Positions 43,785 to 53,310 of a DNA stretch of 64,000 bases are shown here, one piece after another; within the stretch, counting starts at the first letter, position 1, and the number at the start of each line of letters is the position of its first letter. A program made the translations under genes and the position numbers. Location: contig NZ_BNBI01000017.1 of assembly GCF_014655295.1 (NCBI RefSeq), positions 1 through 64,000 on the forward strand, in the 5' to 3' direction. The stretch is from Streptomyces fumanus. GTDB taxonomy: Bacteria > Actinomycetota > Actinomycetes > Streptomycetales > Streptomycetaceae. Below the pieces are notes generated by a model. That model saw only the letters and a list, made by a program, of their open reading frames with translations. It was not told the DNA's origin and made no database searches.

Positions 43785-44838
43785 GCCGTCCTGCCCCACG
43801 GGTGCCGCGAATTCTGGGTCAGTGGGCGGGCGAGCCGGAGCTGGGGGCAGGTGGCGATGATCAGCCAGGCCGGCCGGTCGGCTGCTTCCGGTTCTCGCGG
43901 CCGGGGCTCGTCCAGCCGAGAGTCTGCTGGAACAGGCGGAACGTGTCTCCAGGTCGAACCGGCGGAGGAAAGCCTGCCAGGCCCGGTCGACGTCCGCGTC
44001 GGTGGCACGGCCTTGGAGGACCACAACCACACCGGGCCTTTCGACCGGTGCTCGACTTCTAGGCGCACCAACGTGCCGTCGATCAGCGGGAGTTCGCCTT
44101 CGCGGTCCAGCCAGGCGGCCCGGTGGGTCAGGCGCGGGTGCGCGCGGTCCCATGCCTGGGTGACAGCCTTGCTGTAGTTCGCCGTGGCGGTGCGTCTGGT
44201 GACCGCTGGTTCGGGCCGGGTCTCCGGCCTGGCGAAGCGGAACTCCGGACCGTGCTTCGGTGACCGGCCGCCCTTGGGGTCGTAGATCCGGGGCGGCTTC
44301 GGTAACCGCGTCACGCGGTCGCCGCGGACCCGCCCGACCAGTTCGACAGGCAGGTGTCAGGTCTTGCAGGACCCAGGCCAGGCGGGTGAGGTCGTATCCG
44401 GCGTCTGTGACGATCACGATGTCCGGCTCGCCAGGCTGCCGCTGGCCTGCGGCGATGAGCCGTTCGACGACATCGCGGAGCCGGGCGGCGGTGACCGCGG
44501 TGCATCGTCGGCCGGGCCGAGGCGGACCGCGTCAAGGATCTGCGGCCAGGAGGTGGCGCCCATCTCCAGCACCGCGACGAACGAGTACGGCCAGCCGGGG
44601 ATGAGCTGTGAGGCTGTCTTCGCCCGGCCGTAGGCATGGCAGAACAGTCGCCCGGGAGAGCAGGGCGCGTCCGAACGCAGCCACGGGAGGACGTCCACGG
44701 CCAGGACCAGCCGCCTGTCCGGACACCGGGGCAGCGGAAGCCCGGCCAGCAGCGAGCGCAGCCGGCCGGTGGCGCTCCGGTCCTGATTGAGGCCGTCGTA
44801 CATCGCGCCGTGGCCACGGCGGTGCTCGGCGGGGCGCG
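43785..44838 (-). pseudogene. IS701-like transposase relic, second copy
   Basis: Pieces in changing frames match the intact transposase at 7439-8896: PAEHRRGHGAMYDGLNQ, LVLAVDVLPWLRSDAPCSPG, AKTASQLIPGWPYSFVAVLE, TDAGYDLTRLAWVLQDL, KHGPEFRFARPETRPEPA, AQAWDRAHPRLTHRAAWLDR-like and ATCPQLRLARPL. The first ~60 residues are missing, because the copy begins abruptly inside an ISL3 relic. At least three frameshifts. Dead. Confidence 0.85.
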
Positions 44839-45256
44839 GTCCCGCAGGACGACCTCGACGCCAGGCCGTTCGGCGAGCCGGGCGGCCAGGCTGGACGCCT
44901 CCCGGTTGGGAGGGAGCCGATCGGACGGCGGGTCTCGACGTCCACCAGGACAGTGCCGTAGTGGCGGCCCATGCGGGTGGCGTACTCGTCGACGCCGAGA
45001 ACCCGCGGCGCGGGCACCTCCGGCTCGGGTAGCGCATCGACCAGGCGTAACACCGTGCTCCGGCTGACGGACACGCCGAGGACGGCAGCCGGCCGGGCGG
45101 CGGCCCCGGCCGGCCAGGGCGAGACCGACTGCGGCCAGCATCGAACGCAGCCGCTCGGTGCGATGGCCCGTGCCTGCGGGTCAGGCCAGGTATCTGATCC
45201 ACAAAGGTCTGGCGTGGGCACCTGGTGTTCCGGCGCCGAAACCGCCGAACTCGCAA
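44839..45256 (-). pseudogene. ISL3-family transposase relic
   Basis: VRRFRRRNTRCPRQTFVDQI (zinc-binding N-terminal region), then in another frame VSVSRSTVLRLVDALPEPEV, PRVLGVDEYATRMGRHYGTV, LVDVETRRPIGSLPTG. The GVDE-A-R-G--YGT-L-D-ETRRP segment holds the first catalytic Asp of ISL3 transposases. The remainder is replaced by the IS701-like relic at 44838. Frameshifted and truncated. From 45257 to 45624 no other gene is convincing. Confidence 0.75.
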
Positions 45257-45624
45257 TCGACCCAGGGACCGGCACCCTTGACGTGATCGTTCCGTCCCTG
45301 GCCGAGTCGCTTGCCGCCGTCCACGAACAACGCAGGGCTCCCCAAGTACAAGTCAGCTCGTTCCCGAACGTCGCCCGCCTCGCCTCCTGCACCGGCCGCC
45401 ACTACGACTGCTGCCCAGCCTGCGGCCCAACCCCAACCCAGCCCCTCCTCCGCCTCGCCCGCCACCGCATCAGCGTCCTGTTCGCCCGGCTCCGCGACGG
45501 AACCTTCTACGAACCCAGAACCCCACGCCTTGCTTGGCGAAGGACGTCGAGGCACCCCCCACCGGACCCGGTAAGTGGCGCTTCACCTGAAGGAACGGTG
45601 CGGTCCCGGTGCGCCCCCGTGACC

Positions 45625-48600
45625 TCACCGAACGGGTGTCGCCCCGGGCGGGCGGAGGGCCAGCAGGGAGGGCACGGTCTCCGGCGCGGCGAGCCGCAGC
45701 AGTCCGTAGCCGATCCCGGCGACCCCGGTCATCAGCGAGGGGCTGTGCACTCCGCTCGGCATGCCGCACACCCAGCCCCGCGCCTCCAGCGCATCCAGGG
45801 TCACGGCGGCCTGCCGCAGTGCCGTGCCCGCCGCCGCCCCGCCCGCCAGGAGCAGCGGGTCCAGGTTGCCCAGGTCGCCGTGGCAGAGGGAGAAGTTGTG
45901 CCCGAAGCCGTCGCGGGCCACCGTCGCCAGGGCCACCGCGCGTTCCTGGCGCAGCCGGGCGTCGTCCAGCTCCGCGCACAGCTCCACGCGGGCCAGGGCG
46001 ATGCCCGCCGCCCCGTGGCACCAGAGCACGGGGTGGGACGCGGCGGCGCCGGGCGAGCCGTCGGCGCGTACGTCGCGCCAGTTGGCGGCCTCCGCGTCGA
46101 AGAGGGTCCGCTCGTACTCCAGCGCCTCCCGGGCGAGGGCGGCCAGCCGTTCGTCACCGAGCAGGCTCCCGGCCCTGGTGAGCGCCCAGGCGATGCCCGA
46201 GGCTCCGTGGGCGAACCCGGCCAGTGGCCGGTCGGCCCTGCCGGCCAGCGCGCGGGGCAGCCAGCCGACCCCGCCGCCGGGCTGCGGGGCGGCCCGGTCC
46301 GCGAGCCGCCCGGCACAGCGGGCGAGGGCGTCGGTGACCGCGCCGGAGGGGTGCACCGCTCCCCAGGCGGCCAGCCCGGCGATGGTGCCCGCGCAGCCGT
46401 CGATGACGTCGAAGGACTCGTCCTCGGCGGCGGTGGCGGCGGCTCGTCGGACGAGGGTGTCGGCGAGCGCGGCCAGTCGGGCGTCGGGTCGGTGGGCGGT
46501 GAGGTGGGCGAGGGTGTAGAGGATGCCTCCGGTGCCGGTCAGACCGCCGGTGAGCCGGTCGGCGCGGCGCCCGGCCTGGTGGCGGAGGGTGACGCCGGCG
46601 GCCCGGGCGGCGTTCCGGTATGTCGCCTCGCCCGTGCGGAGGGCGAGGTGGTGGAGGAAGAGGGCGATGCCCGCGGTGCCGCTGTAGAGGTCGGGGCCGA
46701 GTTCAGCGGGGGCCCAGCGGCCGGGCGGAGTCCAGTTGGGGCCGATCCAGGCCAGGTCGGCCGGTCCCCGGTAGGCCCGGCGCAGCAGGTGGTCGGCGGC
46801 CTCGGTGGCCTTGGCCAGTGCGCGGGCGCGGATCGCCCCGGGGTCCGGGGCCGGGGCCGGGGTGTCCGGACGGGGGGCGGCGACCCGCGGGCGGGACGGT
46901 TCGCTCGTACCGGTGGCGGTGGTCACCGACAGGAGCAGGAGCTCGCGTTGGCGGGCGAGGTCGGCGGGGCCCAGGGAGTCGAGCTTGTCGAGCGCGGTGT
47001 CGAGCGCGGGCCGGTCGACGACGGAGGGGATGAGGACTCCGGTGGAGGCGTGGGCGTCGACGCCGTCGGGGCGGACGGTGAACAGGGGGACGTCGTTGTT
47101 CCACAGGTCGGCGCGTTCGTGCGCGAGGAAGGCTTCGGCGCTCTCCTCCCAGGCCGCCAGCGCCCACAGCCGGTCCAGGTGGCGGTCGTGGTCCAGGGCG
47201 TCGCGCAGCAGGTCCGGGTGGTCACCGGCGGCGAGCAGGCTGCGGTACTCCAGCGTGTCGCGGCGCAGCAGCCGGGTGTGGTCGGCGGCGAAGGCCCGCA
47301 GCAGGCGGCGCACCCCCGGTCTGGCCCGCGCCATGATGCGGTACGCCTCGGTGAACCCGGCGTCGAGGTCGTCGGCGAAGTCCGCCAGTTCCAGGGGCTG
47401 GTCGGCGGGGAGGGGCCGGCTGTTGACGCCCTGGAGGTTCATCGGCCGGTACGCGATGCGCATCCGGTCGGTGCCTTCGCCGTCCACGTACGGCACGGTG
47501 CGGGGCGGTGCCTGGTCCGGGTCCCAGCCGAGGGCCGACACGTCCGCGCCGCCGTTGCCGTCCTCGTCCCACACCCGCTGGGGCAGCAGTCCGGACCGGA
47601 GCACCGAGTGGGCGGCGTCATGGCGCGCCAGGCGTTCGGAGGAGGACAGGTCCTTGGCGGGTTCGCGCAGGTCGGGGTGGAAGAACGCCTCGCAGTCCAC
47701 GAGTACGGGCTGGTCCCCGTGGGCGATGAGGTTCTGCGCGTGGCAGTCGACGGCGTCCAGTACGTAGAGCACGGCGGCGAGCGTCCCGGCGCGGTGGTAG
47801 AAGGCATGGAGTTCGGCCCCGTCGCCGCAGTGCCTGGCCGCCACGTGGGCCACCCAGCCGTAGCCGTCCCGGGGCAGGTGGGTGACCTCCAGCAGCGGCA
47901 GCCGCAGCCGGGGGTTGAGCCAGCGCAGCAGGTCCTGGAAGTGGAGGTCGACGTCGAGCGGGCGGGGCTTGTAGACGATCCGGGTGCCGTTTGCGAAGCG
48001 CAGGGCGGTGACGGTGGCGCCGCCCCGGTGAGCGTCGCCGAGGCCGGTGCGTATCTCGGTCAGGCGGCCCAGGGGTACGCCCGGGGAAAAGGTGCGGGAG
48101 ACGTCGGGCAGGTCGGCCACGAGGCGGCGTACGAGGGTGAGGTGGGTGTCGGTCCACTGCTCGGCGGCCACCGTGAGGCGGCGGGCCAGGACCGGGTACT
48201 CGGCGAGGATCTGGACGGCCCGCGCGAGGTCGGCGAGGCGCAGCACGAAGTCGCGGTAGCGCTCCTGCGGGGTGGCGCCGGTCAGTTGGCCGGTGAGCCG
48301 GGCGACCTCCAGTTCCACGATCATGGTGCGTACGGCCATGGCGTGGGCGGGGGCGGTCAGGGACGGCAGCAGGTGGGCGGTGATCTCCTCGGGGGTGCCG
48401 AACGGGGTGGGGCCGAGGGCGGCGATGCCCGCGCGCAGCCGGTCGCGGGCGGCGGTGAGCAGCGGGGCGACCAGGGTGGCGAAGGCGTCCCGGTCGGGGA
48501 TCTCGACGGCGGGGGTGGGCGGGGGTTCCGCGAAGACGGACGCCAGGTGGCGCGCCCACGGTTCCTCGGCGCCCAGCCGTTCGGCCAGGGCTGCGGCGGG

Positions 48601-48819
48601 CTCGGTGAGCAGGTCGCGCAGGAGGCCGGGGTCGAGGGAGTCGGCTGCCAGCCGCCTTTCGAACCAGCCGTCCTGATCGAACGGGCGTTGTGCCCGCCAG
48701 CGGGCCAGTACGCGGTCGGCGCGCCCGCCGAGGGAGGCGTCGGTGACGGTGGCCCGGCCCCGGCGGCTCAGCGGGACGGCGCGGGCGGCGGCCAGGCGCA
48801 GCGGGGACGTGTCCACCAC
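45625..48819 (-). CDS. lanM: Type II lanthipeptide synthetase LanM
   Basis: 1064 aa from GTG 48819 with GAGGGGG upstream. The N-terminal dehydratase (DUF4135, about 140-520) has the kinase-like motifs RIVYKPRPLDVD, DCHAQNLIAHGDQPVLVDCE and RYRPMNLQGVNSRPLP-like. The C-terminal LanC-type cyclase (about 650-1060) has DLYSGTAGIALFLHHLALR, SGIAWALTRAGSLL, WCHGAAGIALARVEL and LCHGDLGNLDPLLLAGGAAA. The Cys and Cys-His of the last two are the zinc ligands. LanM dehydrates Ser/Thr in the precursor and closes lanthionine rings on cysteines. The precursor gene lies 72 bp upstream. No transporter or protease gene is near. Confidence 0.96.
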   Translation of the reverse strand: MVDTSPLRLAAARAVPLSRRGRATVTDASLGGRADRVLARWRAQRPFDQDGWFERRLAADSLDPGLLRDLLTEPAAALAERLGAEEPWARHLASVFAEPPPTPAVEIPDRDAFATLVAPLLTAARDRLRAGIAALGPTPFGTPEEITAHLLPSLTAPAHAMAVRTMIVELEVARLTGQLTGATPQERYRDFVLRLADLARAVQILAEYPVLARRLTVAAEQWTDTHLTLVRRLVADLPDVSRTFSPGVPLGRLTEIRTGLGDAHRGGATVTALRFANGTRIVYKPRPLDVDLHFQDLLRWLNPRLRLPLLEVTHLPRDGYGWVAHVAARHCGDGAELHAFYHRAGTLAAVLYVLDAVDCHAQNLIAHGDQPVLVDCEAFFHPDLREPAKDLSSSERLARHDAAHSVLRSGLLPQRVWDEDGNGGADVSALGWDPDQAPPRTVPYVDGEGTDRMRIAYRPMNLQGVNSRPLPADQPLELADFADDLDAGFTEAYRIMARARPGVRRLLRAFAADHTRLLRRDTLEYRSLLAAGDHPDLLRDALDHDRHLDRLWALAAWEESAEAFLAHERADLWNNDVPLFTVRPDGVDAHASTGVLIPSVVDRPALDTALDKLDSLGPADLARQRELLLLSVTTATGTSEPSRPRVAAPRPDTPAPAPDPGAIRARALAKATEAADHLLRRAYRGPADLAWIGPNWTPPGRWAPAELGPDLYSGTAGIALFLHHLALRTGEATYRNAARAAGVTLRHQAGRRADRLTGGLTGTGGILYTLAHLTAHRPDARLAALADTLVRRAAATAAEDESFDVIDGCAGTIAGLAAWGAVHPSGAVTDALARCAGRLADRAAPQPGGGVGWLPRALAGRADRPLAGFAHGASGIAWALTRAGSLLGDERLAALAREALEYERTLFDAEAANWRDVRADGSPGAAASHPVLWCHGAAGIALARVELCAELDDARLRQERAVALATVARDGFGHNFSLCHGDLGNLDPLLLAGGAAAGTALRQAAVTLDALEARGWVCGMPSGVHSPSLMTGVAGIGYGLLRLAAPETVPSLLALRPPGATPVR

Positions 48820-48891
48820 GGCGGTACCCCCTCGGGTCGGCTCATACCGCGCGCCGCACCCCGCGAGGGTGCGGCGCGGCGGGCGGTCGGG

Positions 48892-49071
48892 TCAGTAGCT
48901 GCACATCCGTGCGCAACTGGAGTAGGACTCGCAGGTGTTGGCCGCCTGCCCGGCGGACACGTAGACCTCCTCGGCCGGGTTCCCGGCCGGGTGGTCCGGG
49001 AACTCCCGCGTCAGACTCAGCCGGAAGTCCTCGTCCTTGAGGGCACGGACTCGCTCTGCCGTGGTCAGCAC
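48892..49071 (-). CDS. lanA: Lanthipeptide precursor (LanA)
   Basis: 59 aa from GTG 49071, with AGGGGAGG seven bases before it; a longer ATG start lacks such a site. The leader is helical and acidic (ERVRALKDEDFRLSLTREFP). The core is near the C-terminus: NTCESYSSCARMCSY, with Cys47, Cys53 and Cys57 and Thr46, Ser49, Ser51, Ser52, Ser58 as possible partners. Up to three (methyl)lanthionine rings are possible. The leader cleavage site is not obvious; there is no classic GG or GA, but VSAGQAA may hold it. The core does not match nisin, mersacidin, cinnamycin or actagardine types that I know. Confidence 0.85.
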   Translation of the reverse strand: MLTTAERVRALKDEDFRLSLTREFPDHPAGNPAEEVYVSAGQAANTCESYSSCARMCSY

Positions 49072-49373
49072 GGCGCCTCCCCTGGTCAGTTGGTGTTTCC
49101 GCATGGTCGTTCGAACGGCTCATCATGGCAGCGGGGCCCTCACCGCACCAGGGGTGCGGATCAGGGTTTCGCCGACCGCTCGTCCACCCGCCTGGGGCCG
49201 CACCGACGCGCACCGTCGGAGCACCACCCGGTAGTGCGTGCGCGGCCATCGGCTTCCTGAGCGGCCCGTACCCGCAAGGAGCCGCACGCCTGTCATGCGC
49301 CGCGCCGCGTGCGGTACTTCGTACGGGGCGACGGGCGCCAGGAGTGGCGCAAGGTGTCCCTTGGCCGGACCTT

Positions 49374-50160
49374 GTTATCGCGGACCTGATCGCCACCGTC
49401 GAGGCCACCGGATGCACCGCCCGCCGGCCACAGCCGGACTCCGCGCAGGGCGCCGCCGGCTCCAGCCGGCAGACGGGGGACGGTGATGAGCCGCGGCCGC
49501 TGCGGCAGCGGCAGCGGCTGATCACGGCCGTTCCGCTCGCCGTCCCGGTGATCGTGCCGGCGATGGTGCCCGCCGGGCAGTTCGAGGCCCGGTCCGAGCG
49601 GCGAGCCGGCGCCACGCTGAAGGCGCTGCTGGAACCCGGTGCGAAGGACGTCACCGTGCTGCGCGGGGGCCGGGAGGAGCAGATCCCTGTCGGTGAGCTG
49701 AGGGCCGGGGACCGCCTCCTGGTCCGGCCGAGCGAGAAGATCGCCACCGACAGGCTCGGCGTCGAGGGCAGCTCCGCCGTCGACGCCTTCATGCTCACCG
49801 GCGAGTCCGTGCCGGTCGGGGTCGGCGCTGGGCGACGCGGTGACCGAGGAGGGCCGCGCTCGCCCAGGCCGACCTGGGAGTGGCCATGGGCACCGGCACC
49901 GACGCAGCCATCGAAGCCGGCGCCTTCACCCTGGTAATCGGCGGCCTGCGCGCAGCCGCCGACGCGATCGGGGTGGCCCGCGAAGCCCTCGACACCATCG
50001 AGTCGAACCTGTTCTGGGCCTTCGTCTCCAGCACCGCAGTGCTCCCACTCGCCACGGCGGCACTGCTCAACCCGATGATCGCCGGGGCCGCGATGGCCTT
50101 CTCGTCGGTGTTCGTGGTCGGCGACAGCCTGCGGCTGCGCGGCTTCGAGGCAGGCCGACG
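49374..50160 (+). pseudogene. Heavy-metal P-type ATPase with its catalytic domain deleted
   Basis: The first frame has the end of a metal-binding domain (IATVEATGCTARRPQP), a membrane part, the actuator domain VTVLRGGREEQIPVGELRAG and SAVDAFMLTGESVPV (TGES present). Near 49830-49880 it jumps to another frame with QADLGVAMGTGTDAAIEAGA (VAMGTGTD hinge) and the last membrane helices to RLRGFEA. The phosphorylated DKTGT, the ATP-binding domain and the metal-site helix are missing. This is an internal deletion of about 350 residues. CopA-like or Zn-type cannot be told. Confidence 0.8.
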
Positions 50161-50451
50161 CTTCGCCCTCCCAGCACGGGGGGCGAATCACCGGGTCCGC
50201 TCCCCCGTCTCGCCCTGCAGCCCTCCTGCGGCGCAATGGGGTCGGCAGGAGGTGTCACGACGACCGCTTTCCATGCCGGATGTTGCCGCCGCGGCGGTGG
50301 CCGGGCATCTGTACCGGCCAGGCCACGGGAGGCAGGCAGACCGGCCGCTGCAGGCCGAAGTGCACACGAGATGGCGTTCTGGCCGCGGCTCCTTGGGGAG
50401 CAGCGGCCAGAGCGCTGTTCGAGGGCTTCACACCTTTCCACCTCACCTCTT

Positions 50452-50468
50452 ATACCCCCTAGGGGTAT
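50452..50468 (+). promoter_or_regulatory. CsoR-family operator 1
   Basis: ATACCCCCTAGGGGTAT, a near-perfect palindrome 58 bases before the exporter start. Pattern TACCC...GGGTA is the hallmark of operators of the CsoR/RcnR/CstR family (copper, nickel or persulfide sensors). No such regulator is encoded in this window. Confidence 0.75.
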
Positions 50469-50487
50469 GCTATGGTCCTGATTCGAG

Positions 50488-50504
50488 ATACCCCCAGGGG
50501 GTAT
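50488..50504 (+). promoter_or_regulatory. CsoR-family operator 2
   Basis: ATACCCCCAGGGGGTAT, a perfect palindrome 36 bp (centre to centre) after the first, that is, 22 bases before the exporter ATG. The core promoter probably lies between or across the two sites, so binding would block transcription. Confidence 0.75.
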
Positions 50505-50526
50505 TTGCGTCAGAGAGGGGAAGGCA

Positions 50527-51975
50527 ATGCCAACCGTCAGTCCCAAGCGCTGGTGGGCACTCGCCGTGCTCGCCACCGCCCAGTTCATGGTGATCATGGA
50601 CACCTCGATCATCGGGGTCGCACTCCCGGAGATGCAGAAGGACCTCGGCTTCTCGCAGGGCGAGCTGCAGTGGGTCTTCAACGCCTACGTCATCGCCTTC
50701 GGCGGTCTGCTGCTCCTCGGCGGGCGCCTGTCCGACCTGCTCGGCGCACGCCGCGTGTTCACCGCCGGCTGGACCGTGCTGATCGGCGGATCCGTCGTCG
50801 CGGCGGCCGCGCAGACGGCGTCGGTGGAGGTCGTCGGCCGTGCCGTCCAGGGCGTCGGCGGCGCACTGATCGCCCCGGCCGCGATGACCCTGCTGATGAC
50901 GCTGTTCGCACACGACCCGAAGGAACTCGGCAGGGCCATGGCCCTCTACGGCGCGGCGGCCCCGGCCGGCGGCACCGCGGGCGTCTTCCTCGGCGGCGTG
51001 TTCACCGAATGGCTCAGTTGGCCCTGGGTGTTCATCATCTACGTCCCCATCGGCACCGCCACGCTCGCCGCGACCAAGCTGCTCCCGTCCGTCGCCCCCC
51101 GTCGCGGAGCGATCGACGTGCTGGGCGCAGCGGCCGTCACCGCCGGTCTCGCGCTCACGGTGTTCGCCGTGGTCCGCGCGCCGGAAATCGGATGGGGTGC
51201 CACGCGGACGGTGTTCGCACTCGTCGGCGCCGCTGCCCTACTGGTGCTGTTCCTCATCCTGCAGAAGACCTCGCGTCAGCCGCTGATGCCGCTGGGCATC
51301 TGGCGCGTTCCGCGGCTGGGCTCGGCGAACCTGGCGATGGCGCTGCTGGGCGCCGCGTGGATCCCGATGTGGTACTTCCTCAACCTCTACCTGCAGCAGG
51401 TCCTCGGTTACGGGGCGTTCGCCTCAGGTGCGGCGCTGCTGCCGATGACGGGGCTGCTCATGGTCTTCATGACCGCGGTCACGGCCCGGCTGCTGGCGCG
51501 TCTGGGCGCCAAGCCGCTGATCGGCGGCGGTCTGCTCGTTCTCGCGGCCGGTCTGCTGTGGCTGTCGGCCGTCGAGCCGAGCGGCTCGTTCGTCGTCGAC
51601 GTGCTGCCCGCCTCGCTGGTGGCGGCGCTGGGCATGGCCCTGGCGTACATCCCGGCCATGATGGCGGCCATGTCCGGCGCTCCGGCCGAGCAGGCGGGCC
51701 TGGCCTCCGGCATCGTGAACACCACCTACCAGATCGGCTCCGCGCTCGGCCTGGCGGCGCTGACCGCTCTGGCCACCTCTCAGGGCGCCGGCGAACTCGG
51801 TGACCTGCCCGCCCTGACCGACGGCTTCAGCGCGGCATTCACCGCGGCTGCCGTCATCGCCGCCGTCGGCGGACTCATCACCCTCCTGACGATGCGCACC
51901 GAGAAGGCCGCAGCCACGGCCGACGCCGAGCAGAGCAGCCGGCCCGACGCGCTGGGCGAGAAAACCGGGGTGTGA
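50527..51975 (+). CDS. MFS exporter, DHA2 family, behind CsoR-type operators
   Basis: 482 aa from ATG 50527 (GAGGGGAAGG upstream). About 14 membrane spans. The signatures are MVIMDTSIIGVALPEMQKDL, GGRLSDLLGARRVFTAGWTV (motif A), GRAVQGVGGALIAPAAM and GGTAGVFLGGVFTEWLSWPW (motif C region). Substrate unknown. The tandem operators indicate control by a metal or persulfide sensor, unusual for a drug exporter. With the P-type ATPase relic before it and the Cys-rich copper protein after it, a role in metal or sulfur stress is plausible. Confidence 0.92.
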   Translation: MPTVSPKRWWALAVLATAQFMVIMDTSIIGVALPEMQKDLGFSQGELQWVFNAYVIAFGGLLLLGGRLSDLLGARRVFTAGWTVLIGGSVVAAAAQTASVEVVGRAVQGVGGALIAPAAMTLLMTLFAHDPKELGRAMALYGAAAPAGGTAGVFLGGVFTEWLSWPWVFIIYVPIGTATLAATKLLPSVAPRRGAIDVLGAAAVTAGLALTVFAVVRAPEIGWGATRTVFALVGAAALLVLFLILQKTSRQPLMPLGIWRVPRLGSANLAMALLGAAWIPMWYFLNLYLQQVLGYGAFASGAALLPMTGLLMVFMTAVTARLLARLGAKPLIGGGLLVLAAGLLWLSAVEPSGSFVVDVLPASLVAALGMALAYIPAMMAAMSGAPAEQAGLASGIVNTTYQIGSALGLAALTALATSQGAGELGDLPALTDGFSAAFTAAAVIAAVGGLITLLTMRTEKAAATADAEQSSRPDALGEKTGV

Positions 51976-52006
51976 ACCATGAGCGGTGACAGCGCCGAGC
52001 AACGAT

Positions 52007-52067
52007 GTCACGGCCGGGCGGTCCGCCCGCTCCCTCTCCGGGATCGGGCGGACCGTCCGGCCGTGAC
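52007..52067. terminator. Long 23-bp hairpin between convergent genes
   Basis: Arms at 52007-52029 and 52045-52067 pair at 22 of 23 positions around a 15-base loop. It lies between the exporter (plus) and the copper-binding protein (minus) and should stop transcription from both sides. Confidence 0.85.
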
Positions 52068-52217
52068 AATGCGTGGCGGCGTCGGCGCCGGGCTCACGTC
52101 CCGGGACGTCGACGCGGCCAGGGCGGCTCGATGTGGCCAGCAGGGCGCCACGGTCGGCGAAGGCAGAGCCGCTGCCCCGTGGGCCTTGCTGAGCCCGGTT
52201 TCTACCGCGGTGCGGTG

Positions 52218-52625
52218 TCAGCCGAGGGCGCCGAGGAGGTTGTCGCATGCCTGCTCGCAGGAACGGCAGGCTTCGGCACAGATCCGGCAGTGTTCGTGCA
52301 TGTCGGCGTGGGAGGCGCATTCGTCGCCGCATGCCTTGCAGACCACGGCGCACGTCTGCAGGACGGCCCGCGTGATGGTGGCGTCGTAGCCGGTGTGCCG
52401 GGAGAGTACGTCCGCGGTGGCGGTGCAGATGTCGGCGCAGTCCATGTCGGTGCGGACGCACTTGGTGAGTTCACCCACCATTCCCTCGGAAAGACAGGCG
52501 TCGGCACACGCCGTACACGCCTGGGCACAGGCGATGCACTCCTCGATGCAGCGGGTGAGCTTGTCCTGGTCGACACCTCCGAGGTCTTGCGGGTAGGTGG
52601 CGAGCATGTCCTTGACCATGGTCAT
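52218..52625 (-). CDS. Four-helix bundle copper-binding protein (Csp/DUF326)
   Basis: 135 aa from ATG 52625, with AAGGAGG upstream. It is a cysteine-rich helical protein with CxxxC runs on each helix: CIEECIACAQACTACADACL, CVRTDMDCADICTATADV, CAVVCKACGDECASHADMHE and HCRICAEACRSCEQAC. In Csp proteins the cysteines line the inside of the bundle and store many Cu(I) ions. There is no signal peptide, so it is the cytosolic Csp3 type. It fits the metal-related neighbourhood. Confidence 0.92.
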   Translation of the reverse strand: MTMVKDMLATYPQDLGGVDQDKLTRCIEECIACAQACTACADACLSEGMVGELTKCVRTDMDCADICTATADVLSRHTGYDATITRAVLQTCAVVCKACGDECASHADMHEHCRICAEACRSCEQACDNLLGALG

Positions 52626-52652
52626 CGCCCATCGCCTCCTTCATCGATCTCA

Positions 52653-53150
52653 TTACAGAGGCCGGCGGGCCCGGCGGCTCCGCGCGTGCGGCCCCCGGTA
52701 CCTGTCGGGCTTACCGCTGGGGGCACACGCAAACACGACCGGAGGTACCCCTGCCCGGGGCCCGGCGGCGGTGCTGGTGGCGGTGGTTGAGTCAGTGAAG
52801 GCGTGGACGACGGCGTGACCCTTGCCGCAGCCGATCATCCACCGGTTCACCGGAGTGGTCAGCACGAACGCAACGGCCAGCGACGCCGCGAGCGAGGCCC
52901 GGAACAGAGGCTGGGACAGACCTGCCTCCATGGCTCCGGGGACGCCCCCCATGATGGTGTTGTCGATCAGTTCCATCACAGCGATGGACGTTGTGTCCGC
53001 GGCCGGCGCGACCTTCAGCGCCTGGCGGACCGGCAGACCGGCGCGCAGCACGCCCCGCATGGTCAGCACATAGCCGAAGACGAAGGCCAGCGCGATGGGC
53101 AGGACGACGGTGGCCGCGTTGTGCAGTCCGGTGGCGGTTCCGATCACCAT
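52653..53150 (-). CDS. DUF4396 membrane protein, N-terminus probably lost
   Basis: Homology-like sequence starts near ATG 53150 (VIGTATGLHNAATVVLPIAL). It runs AFVFGYVLTMRGVLRAG, TTSIAVMELIDNTIMGGVPG, ASLAVAFVLTTPVNRWMIGC and GKGHAVVHAF. This is the core of DUF4396, with about three spans and the conserved GxGH end. The frame is open to 53234, but that part overlaps the chitinase terminator and is Arg/Pro-rich. The gene has therefore probably lost its real N-terminus. Role unknown; often near metal genes. Confidence 0.6.
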   Translation of the reverse strand: MVIGTATGLHNAATVVLPIALAFVFGYVLTMRGVLRAGLPVRQALKVAPAADTTSIAVMELIDNTIMGGVPGAMEAGLSQPLFRASLAASLAVAFVLTTPVNRWMIGCGKGHAVVHAFTDSTTATSTAAGPRAGVPPVVFACAPSGKPDRYRGPHARSRRARRPL

Positions 53151-53220
53151 GCCGAGGAGCACCTGAGCCGTGTCCGGACGGGCGGACCGCGGCGCGTCCA
53201 CGGTGCTCCGGGCGCGCGGA

Positions 53221-53254
53221 TCTCCCAGGACCACTCGGAAGCGGTCCTGGGAGA
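53221..53254 (-). terminator. 12-bp hairpin after the chitinase gene
   Basis: TCTCCCAGGACC pairs perfectly with GGTCCTGGGAGA around a 10-base loop, 57 bases downstream of the chitinase stop. Confidence 0.75.
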
Positions 53255-53310
53255 GGAGGCTTCACCTCACGTGCCGTCGGGGCACCCGCGGTGGGTGGTC
53301 ACGGGGCGGT

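Noticed and set aside
44971..49260. A 1429-residue open frame on the plus strand
   Set aside because: It runs antisense to lanM and lanA, with Gly/Glu/Arg-rich low-complexity translation and no motifs; lanM and lanA are well supported.
49374..50160. A functional copper ATPase
   Set aside because: The DKTGT phosphorylation motif and nucleotide-binding domain are absent, and the two halves are in different frames.
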